A model generated the notes under the pieces. It did not search any database and was not told where the DNA came from. It worked only from the letters and a program-made list of their open reading frames with translations. This document shows, one piece after another, positions 1 through 6,350 of a DNA stretch of 10,903 nt. Positions within the stretch are counted from its first letter, which is position 1. Each line of letters opens with the position of its first letter. The position numbers were made by a program, and so were the translations under genes. The DNA comes from Zygnema cylindricum (lineage: Eukaryota > Streptophyta > Zygnematophyceae > Zygnematales > Zygnemataceae), in NCBI GenBank assembly GCA_037447655.1, contig JBBHKE010002120.1, positions 1 to 10,903 of the forward strand. The letters are read 5' to 3'.

Positions 1-157
1 CTGCTTCGAGACTCACCGAGAGGCAGCGCTGCACCTTACTTGTGCAATTTTGTGTCCTCTATTGGAGTATAGAATACAAGAAGCCTCTAGATAGTTGTTA
101 ACAAACCCACTTTCAATGGTAACCACTGCTACCCAAGAAGACAAATAGATAATCTGA

Positions 158-192
158 CTGCACCCCTGTGCAGCGTGGACTCCCCTGAGTCC
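158..192 (+). other. Tandem pair of CCCT-loop hairpins (unit 1)
   Basis: Two perfect 6-bp stems in a row, each closed by the same CCCT loop: CTGCAC/GTGCAG (158-173) and GGACTC/GAGTCC (177-192), four bases apart. The same pair occurs in unit 2 with one base pair swapped for another. Function unknown; it sits upstream of the TATA-like box. Confidence 0.7.
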
Positions 193-257
193 GTAGAAAA
201 AGAAATCTCTGAAAACGCCCTACCACGCGATAAGTTATAGAGTGGCAAAGATGTCGA

Positions 258-280
258 TTTATACAAACTCTCAAAGAGAG
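258..280 (+). promoter_or_regulatory. TATA-like box followed by CTCTC/GAGAG hairpin (unit 1)
   Basis: TTTATACA at 258-265 is followed by CTCTC (268-272), a 3-base loop and GAGAG (276-280), which opens a short GA run. Unit 2 has the same arrangement at 881-906. A promoter role is inferred from the TATA-like sequence and its conservation between copies. Confidence 0.4.
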
Positions 281-383
281 AGAGAGAGGACTATCTTCCT
301 GATTTTTCATAAGTCCTAGTTTTTCCTAGTTTCTCTCACAACCCCTATCTATTGCATGTACGAACCAATCAGAACACTGTACA

Positions 384-420
384 GTACGAGAAAGTATAAC
401 TGCCGATGTACTTTCTGTAC
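384..420 (+). repeat. GTAC inverted repeat, copy 1
   Basis: Left arm GTACGAGAAAGTA (384-396, one extra G against its partner) pairs with TACTTTCTGTAC (409-420) across a spacer containing TGCCG. It is related to copies at 991-1027 and 1240-1275. Confidence 0.7.
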
Positions 421-586
421 GACCTCAGTACGACAAGGCCATTAGGCGGACGCGTGTCTATTTTCCACTCGTCCGTACGTTCTTCGGAAATTCCTGCGAC
501 CAAATGTCGTCTTGAAATTCTATGGGCTCCATTGCCACACAGAATTTGCAGAACCAAAGAAGCTAATCTAGATAGTGCCGAACCAA

Positions 587-598
587 GTTTATATAAAC
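587..598. promoter_or_regulatory. Palindromic TATA-like sequence
   Basis: GTTTATATAAAC is a perfect 12-bp palindrome containing TATATAA. It could be a TATA box in either direction, but no transcript is identified nearby. Confidence 0.25.
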
Positions 599-778
599 CC
601 AAATGATTGACCCTTTGACAATCAGAACCCCATTACAGCTTCACCCTTGTAAAATAAGACTTTCTGTGTGCTTAGTTCCACCACAGAATGCAAAGTTTGA
701 ATATGTGTTTTGGAGAATATTCCCCACTTTGACTTTCCCACTGAATAAGTTCCACCCTGGCACGCACAGACTCTGACC

Positions 779-815
779 GACTACACCCCTGTGTAGTCTG
801 GACTCCCCTGAGTCC
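779..815 (+). other. Tandem pair of CCCT-loop hairpins (unit 2)
   Basis: GACTACAC/GTGTAGTC (779-798, 8 bp) and GGACTC/GAGTCC (800-815, 6 bp), both with a CCCT loop and one base apart. Compared with unit 1, the first stem has G-C replaced by A-T at one position on both arms, so pairing is kept. The second hairpin is unchanged. Confidence 0.7.
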
Positions 816-880
816 GCAGCAAAAAGAATCATTGAATTTGCTCACCTGAGCATTAAGTTATGGCTAACCAAAGTTGGTCC

Positions 881-906
881 ATAAATACATAAGCTCTCGA
901 GGAGAG
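881..906 (+). promoter_or_regulatory. TATA-like box followed by CTCTC/GAGAG hairpin (unit 2)
   Basis: ATAAATACAT at 881-890, then CTCTC (894-898), loop GAG, GAGAG (902-906). It matches the 258-280 block in unit 1 in order and spacing. Confidence 0.4.
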
Positions 907-990
907 AGGCTGAATCCAAAAATATTCTAAGTCCTAAACCACCTCTTTAAGCCTACTACTAATGTACCTATCCAATTAAATGACTTTAAG

Positions 991-1027
991 GTACAAGAAG
1001 GTACGGGTACCGCTGTACTTCTTGTAC
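991..1027 (+). repeat. GTAC inverted repeat, copy 2
   Basis: Left arm GTACAAGAAGGTAC (991-1004) pairs with GTACTTCTTGTAC (1015-1027) with a single bulged G. The 10-base spacer contains ACCG. Downstream, GACCATAGTATGACATGGCC matches the DNA after copy 1. Confidence 0.7.
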
Positions 1028-1120
1028 GACCATAGTATGACATGGCCGCTCCGCTGACGCGTGTCAGTTCCTGAACCAAAGTTGCTCCCTCCATGATACC
1101 CGTTGTCCAATCATCCTTCG

Positions 1121-1380
1121 CCACGTGTCACCCGCTGACATATGCTCAGCAAACCGCCAAAAACCATTCCGGAATCACTGCTTCCAAATCTTATCCCTCC
1201 ACGTGGCGACAGATCATGCCACGTTTTAAAAACGGTACCGTACAGAAAGTACATGTGCCGGAGTACTTTCTGTACGTACATTGTACGAAGTCGCCATAGT
1301 GCCACATTTGTCACTTTCAGATTTGTTTTCTTCCGTTCCGAAAATTCCGTAAGCCCGTATGATGGTGCCACGTGTCATCC
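1121..1380. promoter_or_regulatory. Cluster of CACGTG (G-box/ABRE-like) motifs
   Basis: CCACGTGTCA at 1121-1130, CACGTGGC inside an ACGTGGC/GCCACGT inverted repeat at 1201-1224, and GCCACGTGTC at 1368-1377. In plants CACGTG(G/T)C is the core bound by bZIP and bHLH factors in ABA- and light-responsive promoters. Here the motifs lie next to LTR-A, so they could drive or flank an LTR. Activity is inference from motif density alone. Confidence 0.4.
1240..1275 (+). repeat. GTAC inverted repeat, copy 3 (perfect 13-bp arms)
   Basis: GTACAGAAAGTAC (1240-1252) and GTACTTTCTGTAC (1263-1275) are exact inverse copies separated by 10 bases containing TGCCG. The following GTACGAAGTCGCC resembles the DNA after copies 1 and 2, so this may be a fragment of a third repeat unit. 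Confidence 0.75.
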
Positions 1381-1887
1381 GGAGCGGCGGCGTTTGCAAA
1401 CTGCCAAATTTTCCTTTCTGCGATGTCGGCGCTAACCGCGGCTGTCCGATTAACATCGTCATTTAAAACAGACCGTCGAAATAAATGTCTGTACTATTTA
1501 TTTCGTCCGATACTAAAAGTACAACTGTTTCTATGCCCCATAGACCGTAATCAAGTTAAATGGGAAAACCTACGTGTATATGTTTAAATAAATATCAAAC
1601 CTTATATTCCTTAGCACATGTTCTAGACTAAACGGTCAAAGCTAACGACTACTATGACAGACGGCAGGTACCAGGATCAAATCCTGCGTCCGTCATACCT
1701 TTTGGTAAATCTACTCACATTTTACTCCCTGTCTCTCTAGCCAGCTTAGGCAGCCATGGCTATAGCTCCCTCTTCAGCCTCCAGTGACTACAATAAGTGT
1801 GGGGGCTTGGAGAAGAAGTTTAGAGGCAGACTGCCTCTGCTATTTTCCTATCCTAAAATAGACCTAGAAAATACTCAAATATCAACA
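1369..1887 (-). repeat. LTR-A: diverged copia-family LTR, minus strand
   Basis: The right end, read on the minus strand, starts TGTTGATATTTGAG and then CTAGGTC, matching the TGTTGAAATAATTAG...CTAGGTC start of LTR-B and LTR-C. From about 1590 to 1887 it follows LTR-B block by block: TATTTAAAC-like DNA, the tRNA-like segment, the palindrome AGCCATGGCT (1752-1761), CAGTGACTA and the AGGCAG/CTGCCT hairpin (17-bp palindrome at 1822-1838). It is clearly older than the B/C pair. The left boundary is not secure; I place it at the CACGTGTC shared with LTR-B's edge. It also contains a 10-bp inverted repeat CGAAATAAAT/ATTTATTTCG (1477-1505). No pol sequence adjoins it, so it may be a solo LTR or part of a rearranged tandem. 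Confidence 0.6.
1620..1697 (+). other. tRNA-like segment in LTR-A
   Basis: It aligns with the tRNA-like segment of LTR-B (TCTA, AAAC-GGT, AGCTAAC). GGATCAAATCC at 1674-1684 is close to the pol III B-box consensus. A stem formed by 1654-1668 and 1683-1696 (13 of 14 pairs plus one bulge) encloses the B-box region. It is too degenerate for a functional tRNA. Confidence 0.45.
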
Positions 1888-1894
1888 CGTCTCT

Positions 1895-1920
1895 CCACGT
1901 GGCGCCAGGTCACGCCACGT
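1895..1920. promoter_or_regulatory. G-box inverted repeat at the outer edge of LTR-B
   Basis: ACGTGGCG (1897-1904) and CGCCACGT (1913-1920) are perfect 8-bp inverse copies around an 8-base spacer. They hold one CACGTG core and a second half-site. The arrangement resembles 1201-1224. Confidence 0.45.
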
Positions 1921-2183
1921 CACTAAAAGCCAAAGTTATCATTCCGGGATTTCGGCAATTATGTGCGCCGTCAGATTTGACGCGAAATGTAATCTCAGTC
2001 GTAATAAATACTTGCGCGATATTGTTTCGATGTCGAAACAAAATGCGCGATATGCGTTTCAAATTAATACAGTACTTTGTACTTTATCAAATTGTATATA
2101 TGCATGCTGTAAACATTTTCAGTTAAATAATTTTTGTATAGTACAATAGTTTAAATACTAATCAAACCCGATATCTCCTAACG

Positions 2184-2261
2184 GACTTCTACGACAAACT
2201 GGTTAGAGCTAACAGCTACGCCGCGCTCTACCGGTCGGGGGTTCGAGTCTTGCCAGACTCA
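2184..2261 (+). other. tRNA-like segment in LTR-B
   Basis: TACGACAAACTGG (2190-2202) resembles a tRNA A box and continues GTTAGAGC like a tRNA D arm. GGTTCGAGTCT (2240-2250) is a near-consensus B box with GTCGGGG just before it, as in a T arm. The stems are broken, so this is tRNA-derived rather than a working tRNA. It lies antisense to the LTR and is repeated in LTR-C and, diverged, in LTR-A. Confidence 0.6.
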
Positions 2262-2313
2262 ACCTTTTGTTGAGAGTGACTTAAGCTACTCTTTAGTCCT
2301 TCCCATGGAGCTG

Positions 2314-2400
2314 AGGCAGCCATGGCTCCATCGCTCTCTCTCTCCTTCAGTGACTAAAACAAGTATGGGGGGAGAGAGAAGAGATGGAGGCAGGCTGCCT
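2314..2400. other. Long imperfect hairpin in LTR-B
   Basis: Nested complementary blocks: AGGCAGCC/GGCTGCCT (2314-2321 with 2393-2400), CCAT/ATGG (2328-2331 with 2384-2387), CTC/GAG (2334-2336 with 2381-2383) and TCTCTCTCC/GGAGAGAGA (2337-2345 with 2371-2379). That is about 24 paired positions around a 25-base loop. The outer pieces are kept in LTR-A, and LTR-C has an exact copy at 3838-3924. Confidence 0.6.
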
Positions 2401-2464
2401 ACATTTTCTTTTGTACGTTTTCCGCTAATTAATTTAGACCTAGAAAAAACTAATTATTTCAACA

Positions 2465-2477
2465 CTCCCTTTATTTT
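2465..2477 (-). other. Polypurine tract of the minus-strand copia
   Basis: On the minus strand AAAATAAAGGGAG lies exactly between the pol stop codon (TAG, 2480-2478) and the LTR start TGTTG. This is the expected position and composition of the primer for plus-strand DNA synthesis. Confidence 0.85.
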
Positions 2478-3446
2478 CTAGTCTAATTTTAACTTTTCTT
2501 TTAATCCACACTTTTCTTTGCAATATTTTAACTTTGGAGATGGCACAAGTTTGGTCATCATGTCAACCACCATTTCCTCATCAGATCTATATTCAAGATT
2601 CAGTATTTTATTCTCCACTTTTTCTCTTACAAAACTTAATCTTATGTCCATATGTTTAGCCTTAAAATGATGTTTTGGATTGGCTGAAATTGCTATGGCT
2701 GCTAGATTATCACAAAATACTTCATGCACTCCCTCCTTCATATACCCCAGTTCTTGCACCAAAGATTTGACCCACATCAACTCTTTCACAGTAGAACAAG
2801 AGGCCATGTACTCAGCCTCCATAGTGGACTGAGCAACCACCTTTTGTTGCATACTGCTCCAACAGCAAACACCTTCCCCAACATACAATACATACCCAGA
2901 AGTACATCGTCTCATAGGTGCGTCCCTATAACTGGCGTCACTCCAAGTACTGATGTCAGTGTGCTCCCCTCGCAAATGCAACCATAACTCTCTAGTTCCC
3001 ACCAGATATCTCATGACTCTCTTGGCTGCCTCCCAGTCTCTCTTCCTAGGATCATTGAGACTCCTACTGATTATTCCAACTGCTGCCGCTATGTCCGGCC
3101 TGGTACAATTCAAAAAATAGATTAAACTTCCTACGAACTGCCTATAAGGGATAGACTTCATATACTCTCTCTCATCTGGACTCATCTGATCATCTAAGAT
3201 CATCACTCCTCCTTTTACAGTCCCATCTCTTACTTTTTTCAAGTCCATGGGAGTGGTACAACTGTTAGCATTTTCCATCTAGAATTTCTTAAGCATATTA
3301 CCTATTGCTTTATTTTGAGTAAGTCCGATAATCTTCTTCCCCGTATCTCTCTCCATTTGAATCCCCAATATATATCTTGCCTCCCCTAAATCCTTCATAT
3401 CAAATCTGCTTCTAAGATCTTTCTTTAACTTATTGATCTTCTCCAA
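2478..3446 (-). pseudogene. pol: Copia pol fragment: end of RT plus RNase H
   Basis: The protein reads from the region after the RT YVDD motif into RNase H. The upstream part (3446-3282) encodes LLEKINKLKKDL, DMKDLGEARYILGIQMERD and LTQNKAIGNMLKKF, typical of the copia RT end. An in-frame TAG (3281-3279) then interrupts it. The next 266 residues (from Met at 3278) include YRQFVGSLIYF, TRPDIAAAV and a complete-looking RNase H with candidate catalytic acids Asp114 (WSDAS), Glu154 (MEAEY), Asp190 (CDN) and Asp239. No frameshift is seen. Met 3278 is unlikely to be a natural start; it is simply the first codon after the stop. The 5' part of RT, including its active site, has been deleted. The stop codon is followed at once by the polypurine tract. 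The domain assignment is confident; activity as part of an element is excluded by the missing genes. Confidence 0.93.
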
Positions 3447-3447
3447 T

Positions 3448-3988
3448 AAAATCCAAATTTATCATTCCGAGATTTCGGCGATGATGTGCGTCGTCAGATT
3501 TGACGCGAAATGTAATCTCAGCCATAATAAATATTTGCGAGATATTTGTTTCGATGTCGAAACAAAATGCGCGATATGCGTTTCAAATTAATACAGTACT
3601 TTGTACTTTATCAAATTGTATATATGCATGCTGTAAACATTTTCAGTTAAATAATTTTTGTATAGTACAATAGTTTAAATACTAATCAAACCCGATATCT
3701 CCTAACGGACTTCTACGACAAACTGGTTAGAGCTAACAGCTACGCCGCGCTCTACCGGTCGGGGGTTCGAGTCTTGCCAGACTCAACCTTTTGTTGAGAG
3801 TGACTTAAGCTACTCTTTAGTCCTTCCCATGGAGCTGAGGCAGCCATGGCTCCATCGCTCTCTCTCTCCTTCAGTGACTAAAACAAGTATGGGGGGAGAG
3901 AGAAGAGATGGAGGCAGGCTGCCTACATTTTCTTTTGTACGTTTTCCGCTAATTAATTTAGACCTAGAAAAAACTAATTATTTCAACA
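3448..3988 (-). repeat. LTR-C: truncated 5' LTR of the minus-strand copia
   Basis: It matches LTR-B from 3448 to 3988. The last 443 bp (3546-3988) are identical by eye, while the first 95 bp differ at about ten positions, including one extra T. It lacks LTR-B's outermost CACGTG edge, because the deletion that joined it to RT removed its inner end and the primer-binding site. It contains copies of the inverted repeat, the TATA candidate (3619-3624), the tRNA-like segment and the long hairpin. Confidence 0.85.
3708..3785 (+). other. tRNA-like segment in LTR-C
   Basis: Exact copy of 2184-2261, with the same A-box-like and B-box sequences, antisense to the LTR. Confidence 0.6.
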
Positions 3989-4213
3989 ACTTCATCGTGT
4001 CATGGATCCCCAATTAGTGTCATTTTCTTAGGCATGGGGTTTGCCGCTGGTCGATACGCACAGAACCATCCGTCTTAATCAGCTGAGGGGGGGCATTCAC
4101 CATTCAAACACACACCTTTCAAGTCCTCACCTTCTCTTCGGGGTACAATTTTTCAGCTTGCTCTTTTTCCTTTTCCCGCTAAGTCTGACACATATCACAC
4201 TATTTAAGATTTT
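3989..4213 (+). pseudogene. Probable gypsy protease remnant
   Basis: Fragments in two frames look like the C-terminal half of a retropepsin: NFIVS right at the junction (the phrase that follows the active-site Asp-Ser/Cys-Gly in gypsy proteases), then PLVDTHRTIRLNQL in another frame, and THTFQVLTFSSGYNF in the first. Stops and frame changes interrupt all of them. The active-site triad would lie left of 3989 and is not present. The assignment rests on position before RT and on general resemblance, so confidence is low; it could be degenerate spacer. Confidence 0.35.
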
Positions 4214-5791
4214 TTGGAACCTAGTCACATGAGTTGGTCTCTCCCAGGATACACGACCGCTAGATCTCAAGTACCGGTACGGGCATCACCACACTGGACA
4301 GTTGCATTTCCGTCTAGAAGTTGGCATCACGCAGTAAATTGTTTGCATCAGCTTCCTGTCGAGTATGAGTTGGGTCACTCCTTGATAGCAGATGAACAAC
4401 TAGCATTTGCACAAGCCATGGAAGCCATGACCATTAACACGTCTGAAAAACTGACATGGAAATTCGGAATTGGACTAACCAAAATTGAACACGAACTGTT
4501 ACATGAAGTCATAAACCGAAACGTAGAAGCATTTGCTTTCTCCATGAAAGACTTAGGTCGACACACCACTTACAAAATGTCTGTTGACTTGGAAGATGAC
4601 AGACCTATATTTAAGTCCAAGCATCGTCTATCCGAAATCGAATGGGAATCTGTAGACAAACGATGCGCAAAGTTAGAAGATGCAGGTCTGATTTATAGGT
4701 TCGATTCCACTTTTGCGGCACCCAACGTCATGCCTCGTAAAAATGACGCGGAGGGGAATTTTACAAAACGTCGCATGTGTGGGGACTATCGAGAACTGAA
4801 TTCACGTACAATCTAGGACTGACATCCAATGTCGTTGGCTGAGGATATTTTTGATCACGTGGGCGGAGCTAAATATTTTAGCATCCTCTATATGCGACAG
4901 GGATTTAATCAAATCGAAATAGAGGAAAAAAATCGACAAAAAATTGCTTTTTGGGGTAGTGACGGGAGTTGGGAATGGGCGGTTATGCTCTTTGGACTGA
5001 AGAATGCACCGGCAGTATTCCAGAAAGTCATGGACTTTGTCTTCGGGGGGTGTAAGTTTGCCCGTTGCTATATTGACAATCTAATCATCGCTTCAGCCTC
5101 TATAGAGGAAAATGCATTGCATATAGAGTGGGTGTTGAAGGAATTAAAAAAAGTGGGACTTAAATGTCATCCTGCCAAATGTACCTTTGGGGCCGAAGGG
5201 GTCCCATACCTTGGGCATTTTATCTCATCTGAGGGAATTACTCCGCTAGAAGTCAAAGTGGAAGCAATTAATAAACTACCGGCTCCAACTGATTTGACTA
5301 GCCTGCGTGCATTTTTAGGGTTAGCCAATTATTACCGGCGGTTTGTTCCTAGTTTCACCACACTTGCATCTCCATTAAATAAACTCTTGAAGAAATCAGT
5401 CCCGTTCACATGGGGACCCTCTCAGATCAAGGCATTTCAGGGATTAAAGGACGCATTGTCTACCGCTCCCATCCTCCGTCCCCCAAATCATAAATTACCG
5501 TTTTGTCTACGGACTGACTTTGGTAAGCCCCGTATTGCCGCTATCCTAACTCAACGCGAACTCACAGGTGAGGAGTATGTGGTGGCTTACGCCAGTAGAA
5601 GCAACAATAAAGCAGAATCAAATTACAGTAGTTACGAGGGAGAATGCCTTGCCGCAGTTTGGGGTATTGTGCATTTCCGACATTATCTCTATGGGAAGCC
5701 TTTTACCCTTCTTACTGACCATCAACCATTGCATTGGCTCATGAACAATGACAAGTTATCCGGCAAATTAGCCCGTTGGGCTCTTATTTTA
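4214..5791 (+). pseudogene. pol: Gypsy reverse transcriptase and RNase H
   Basis: One frame (4214 onward) encodes the RT N-terminus (AFAFSMKDLG, LEDAGLIYRFDSTFAAPNV, RMCGDYRELNSRTI), then two nonsense codons, TAG at 4814 and TGA at 4820, then continues in the same frame from 4829. Motif A, normally a Leu-Asp-Leu type, reads SILYMRQGFNQI, so the catalytic Asp is Tyr (residue 21 counting from Met 4829). Motif C reads YIDN (81-84; nt 5069-5080) in place of YIDD. Other RT landmarks are kept: FGLKNAPAVFQKVMD, YLGHFISSEGI, FLGLANYYRRFV. RNase H follows with Asp230, Glu272 and Asp297 present. Near 5791 one base appears lost: the next segment, overlapping in another frame, supplies EYDMEIIHR. The RT is predicted inactive; the RNase H residues are intact up to the frameshift. 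Confidence 0.93.
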
Positions 5792-6350
5792 CGGAGTATG
5801 ACATGGAAATAATCCATCGACTCGGGCTCTTCAGTTTGAATGCCGACGGCCTCTCAAAGAACCCTTTGCCCCATTCCTATGATAACGGTGTACGACAAGA
5901 TTTTGATGACGTATCAATTGCCTCCTTATCAGCCGGAGCACATTTGATTTACAGTTTTGCCGCACTGACAAACCACAAAACTGAACACGATCCATGGCGG
6001 GACAATGCTTTAATTATTTTTCTATCTACTTATTTATTTCGGGCGGGCACCCCACCAATGGAAGAGGAGCGTGTTTGTAAGAGAGACCAAAGTTATTTAT
6101 AGATGGGGGGCTCACTTATTCGTCTTCTCTCAGATGGAAGTCACCAGCATGTCCCACGGCCGACGCAACGACTATCACTAATCAACCAAATTCATATTGA
6201 CCTTGGACACTACGGCACCAAACGGACTTTGAGTTTGGTACATGCACGGTATTGGTTGTCCGGCATACAGGCTGATGTGGCGGCTGTGTTGTAGGAATGT
6301 AGCACATGTGACCAGCTACGAACTTCATTTTCTAACCGACAGACCTCCCT
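5792..6350 (+). pseudogene. pol: Gypsy RNase H end, linker and integrase HHCC zinc finger
   Basis: After the frameshift, EYDMEIIHRLG and NADGLSK complete RNase H with its last Asp. A linker of about 70 residues follows, ending VCKRDQSYL, then TAG (6100-6102), probably a former Trp codon. The next stretch has the integrase zinc-binding layout: His at 6193 and 6208 (HIDLGHYGTKRT), RYW, then TAG at 6292-6294, then ECSTCD with Cys at 6298 and 6307. All four HHCC ligands are therefore encoded, but they are split by a stop. Around 6350-6370 the frame changes again into the catalytic core, with some bases apparently missing between LQPL and YKWSCDLAG. Confidence 0.85.

Larger units (their letters stand above)
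97..600 (+). repeat. LTR-like repeat, unit 1 (unclassified)
   Basis: Non-coding stretch that resembles 707-1130 in order and content: a TGTT start followed by CCCACTTT, two CCCT-loop hairpins, AAGTTAT, a TATA-like box with a CTCTC/GAGAG hairpin, the phrase AAGTCCTA, a GTAC inverted repeat, and GACGCGTGTC. Spacing between equivalent landmarks is 607-624 bp. A TGTT start and a TATA box about 160 bp in are compatible with an LTR, but I see no matching CA end, primer-binding site or target duplication. It could also be a non-autonomous (TRIM-like) element or a tandem repeat. The right boundary is uncertain. Short open frames here look accidental. Confidence 0.45.
707..1130 (+). repeat. LTR-like repeat, unit 2 (unclassified)
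   Basis: Second, diverged copy of the unit at 97-600. It starts TGTTTTGG, followed by CCCCACTTTGAC, then the two CCCT-loop hairpins (779-815), a TATA-like AAATACATAA with CTCTC/GAGAG hairpin (881-906), AAGTCCTA, the GTAC inverted repeat (991-1027) and GACGCGTGTCAG. Similarity to unit 1 is patchy: the structured blocks are kept and the DNA between them has drifted. After about 1070 the two copies no longer align by eye; this one goes on into CACGTG-rich sequence. No coding potential is recognised. Confidence 0.45.
1915..2464 (-). repeat. LTR-B: 3' LTR of the minus-strand copia
   Basis: Its minus-strand start TGTTGAAATAATTAG follows a polypurine tract immediately, as expected for a 3' LTR. It matches LTR-C from 1925 to 2464 and is identical over 2022-2464. 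Contents on the plus strand: perfect 9-bp inverted repeat TTGTTTCGA/TCGAAACAA (2022-2041) flanked by the direct repeat GCGCGATAT, a minus-strand TATA candidate (2095-2100), the tRNA-like segment (2184-2261) with two short hairpins after it (GAGTCT/AGACTC 2245-2260 and CTCAAC/GTTGAG 2258-2274), and a long hairpin (2314-2400). The left end is uncertain because no clear CA terminus is visible. Confidence 0.8.
1915..3988 (-). mobile_element. Truncated Ty1/copia retrotransposon, minus strand
   Basis: Reading the minus strand from 3988: LTR-C (3988-3448, inner end cut), then directly the end of RT and RNase H (3446-2478), a polypurine tract (2477-2465) and LTR-B (2464 to about 1915). Gag, protease, integrase, most of RT and the primer-binding site are missing; a deletion joins LTR-C to RT. 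No target-site duplication could be matched: the base run next to LTR-C is ACTTC (3989-3993), and nothing equivalent lies beside LTR-B. The high-coordinate edge abuts gypsy protease-like sequence, so the copia appears inserted in the gypsy element. Confidence 0.85.

Noticed and set aside
158-200. Hammerhead ribozyme (CTGA...GAAA-like pieces beside paired stems).
   Set aside because: The conserved CUGANGA core and a correctly placed GAAA and cleavage triplet are not there; the stems are simple local hairpins.
276-345. CRISPR-like array or microsatellite of interest (GA run and TTTTTCCTAG-type repeats).
   Set aside because: Only a short GA run and two near copies of CCTAGTTT; no regular repeat-spacer structure.
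113-1587. Several open frames of 60-97 codons on both strands in the left third.
   Set aside because: No recognisable domains; overlapping frames on both strands; they lie in diverged non-coding repeats.
1901-1908. TGGCGCCA as a retroviral-type primer-binding site.
   Set aside because: It lies on the plus strand at the outer edge of a minus-strand LTR, inside a G-box inverted repeat, and the match stops after eight bases.
2184-2261. A functional tRNA gene with an ACG-like anticodon.
   Set aside because: The anticodon, D and acceptor stems do not pair properly; only the A/B-box regions look like tRNA.
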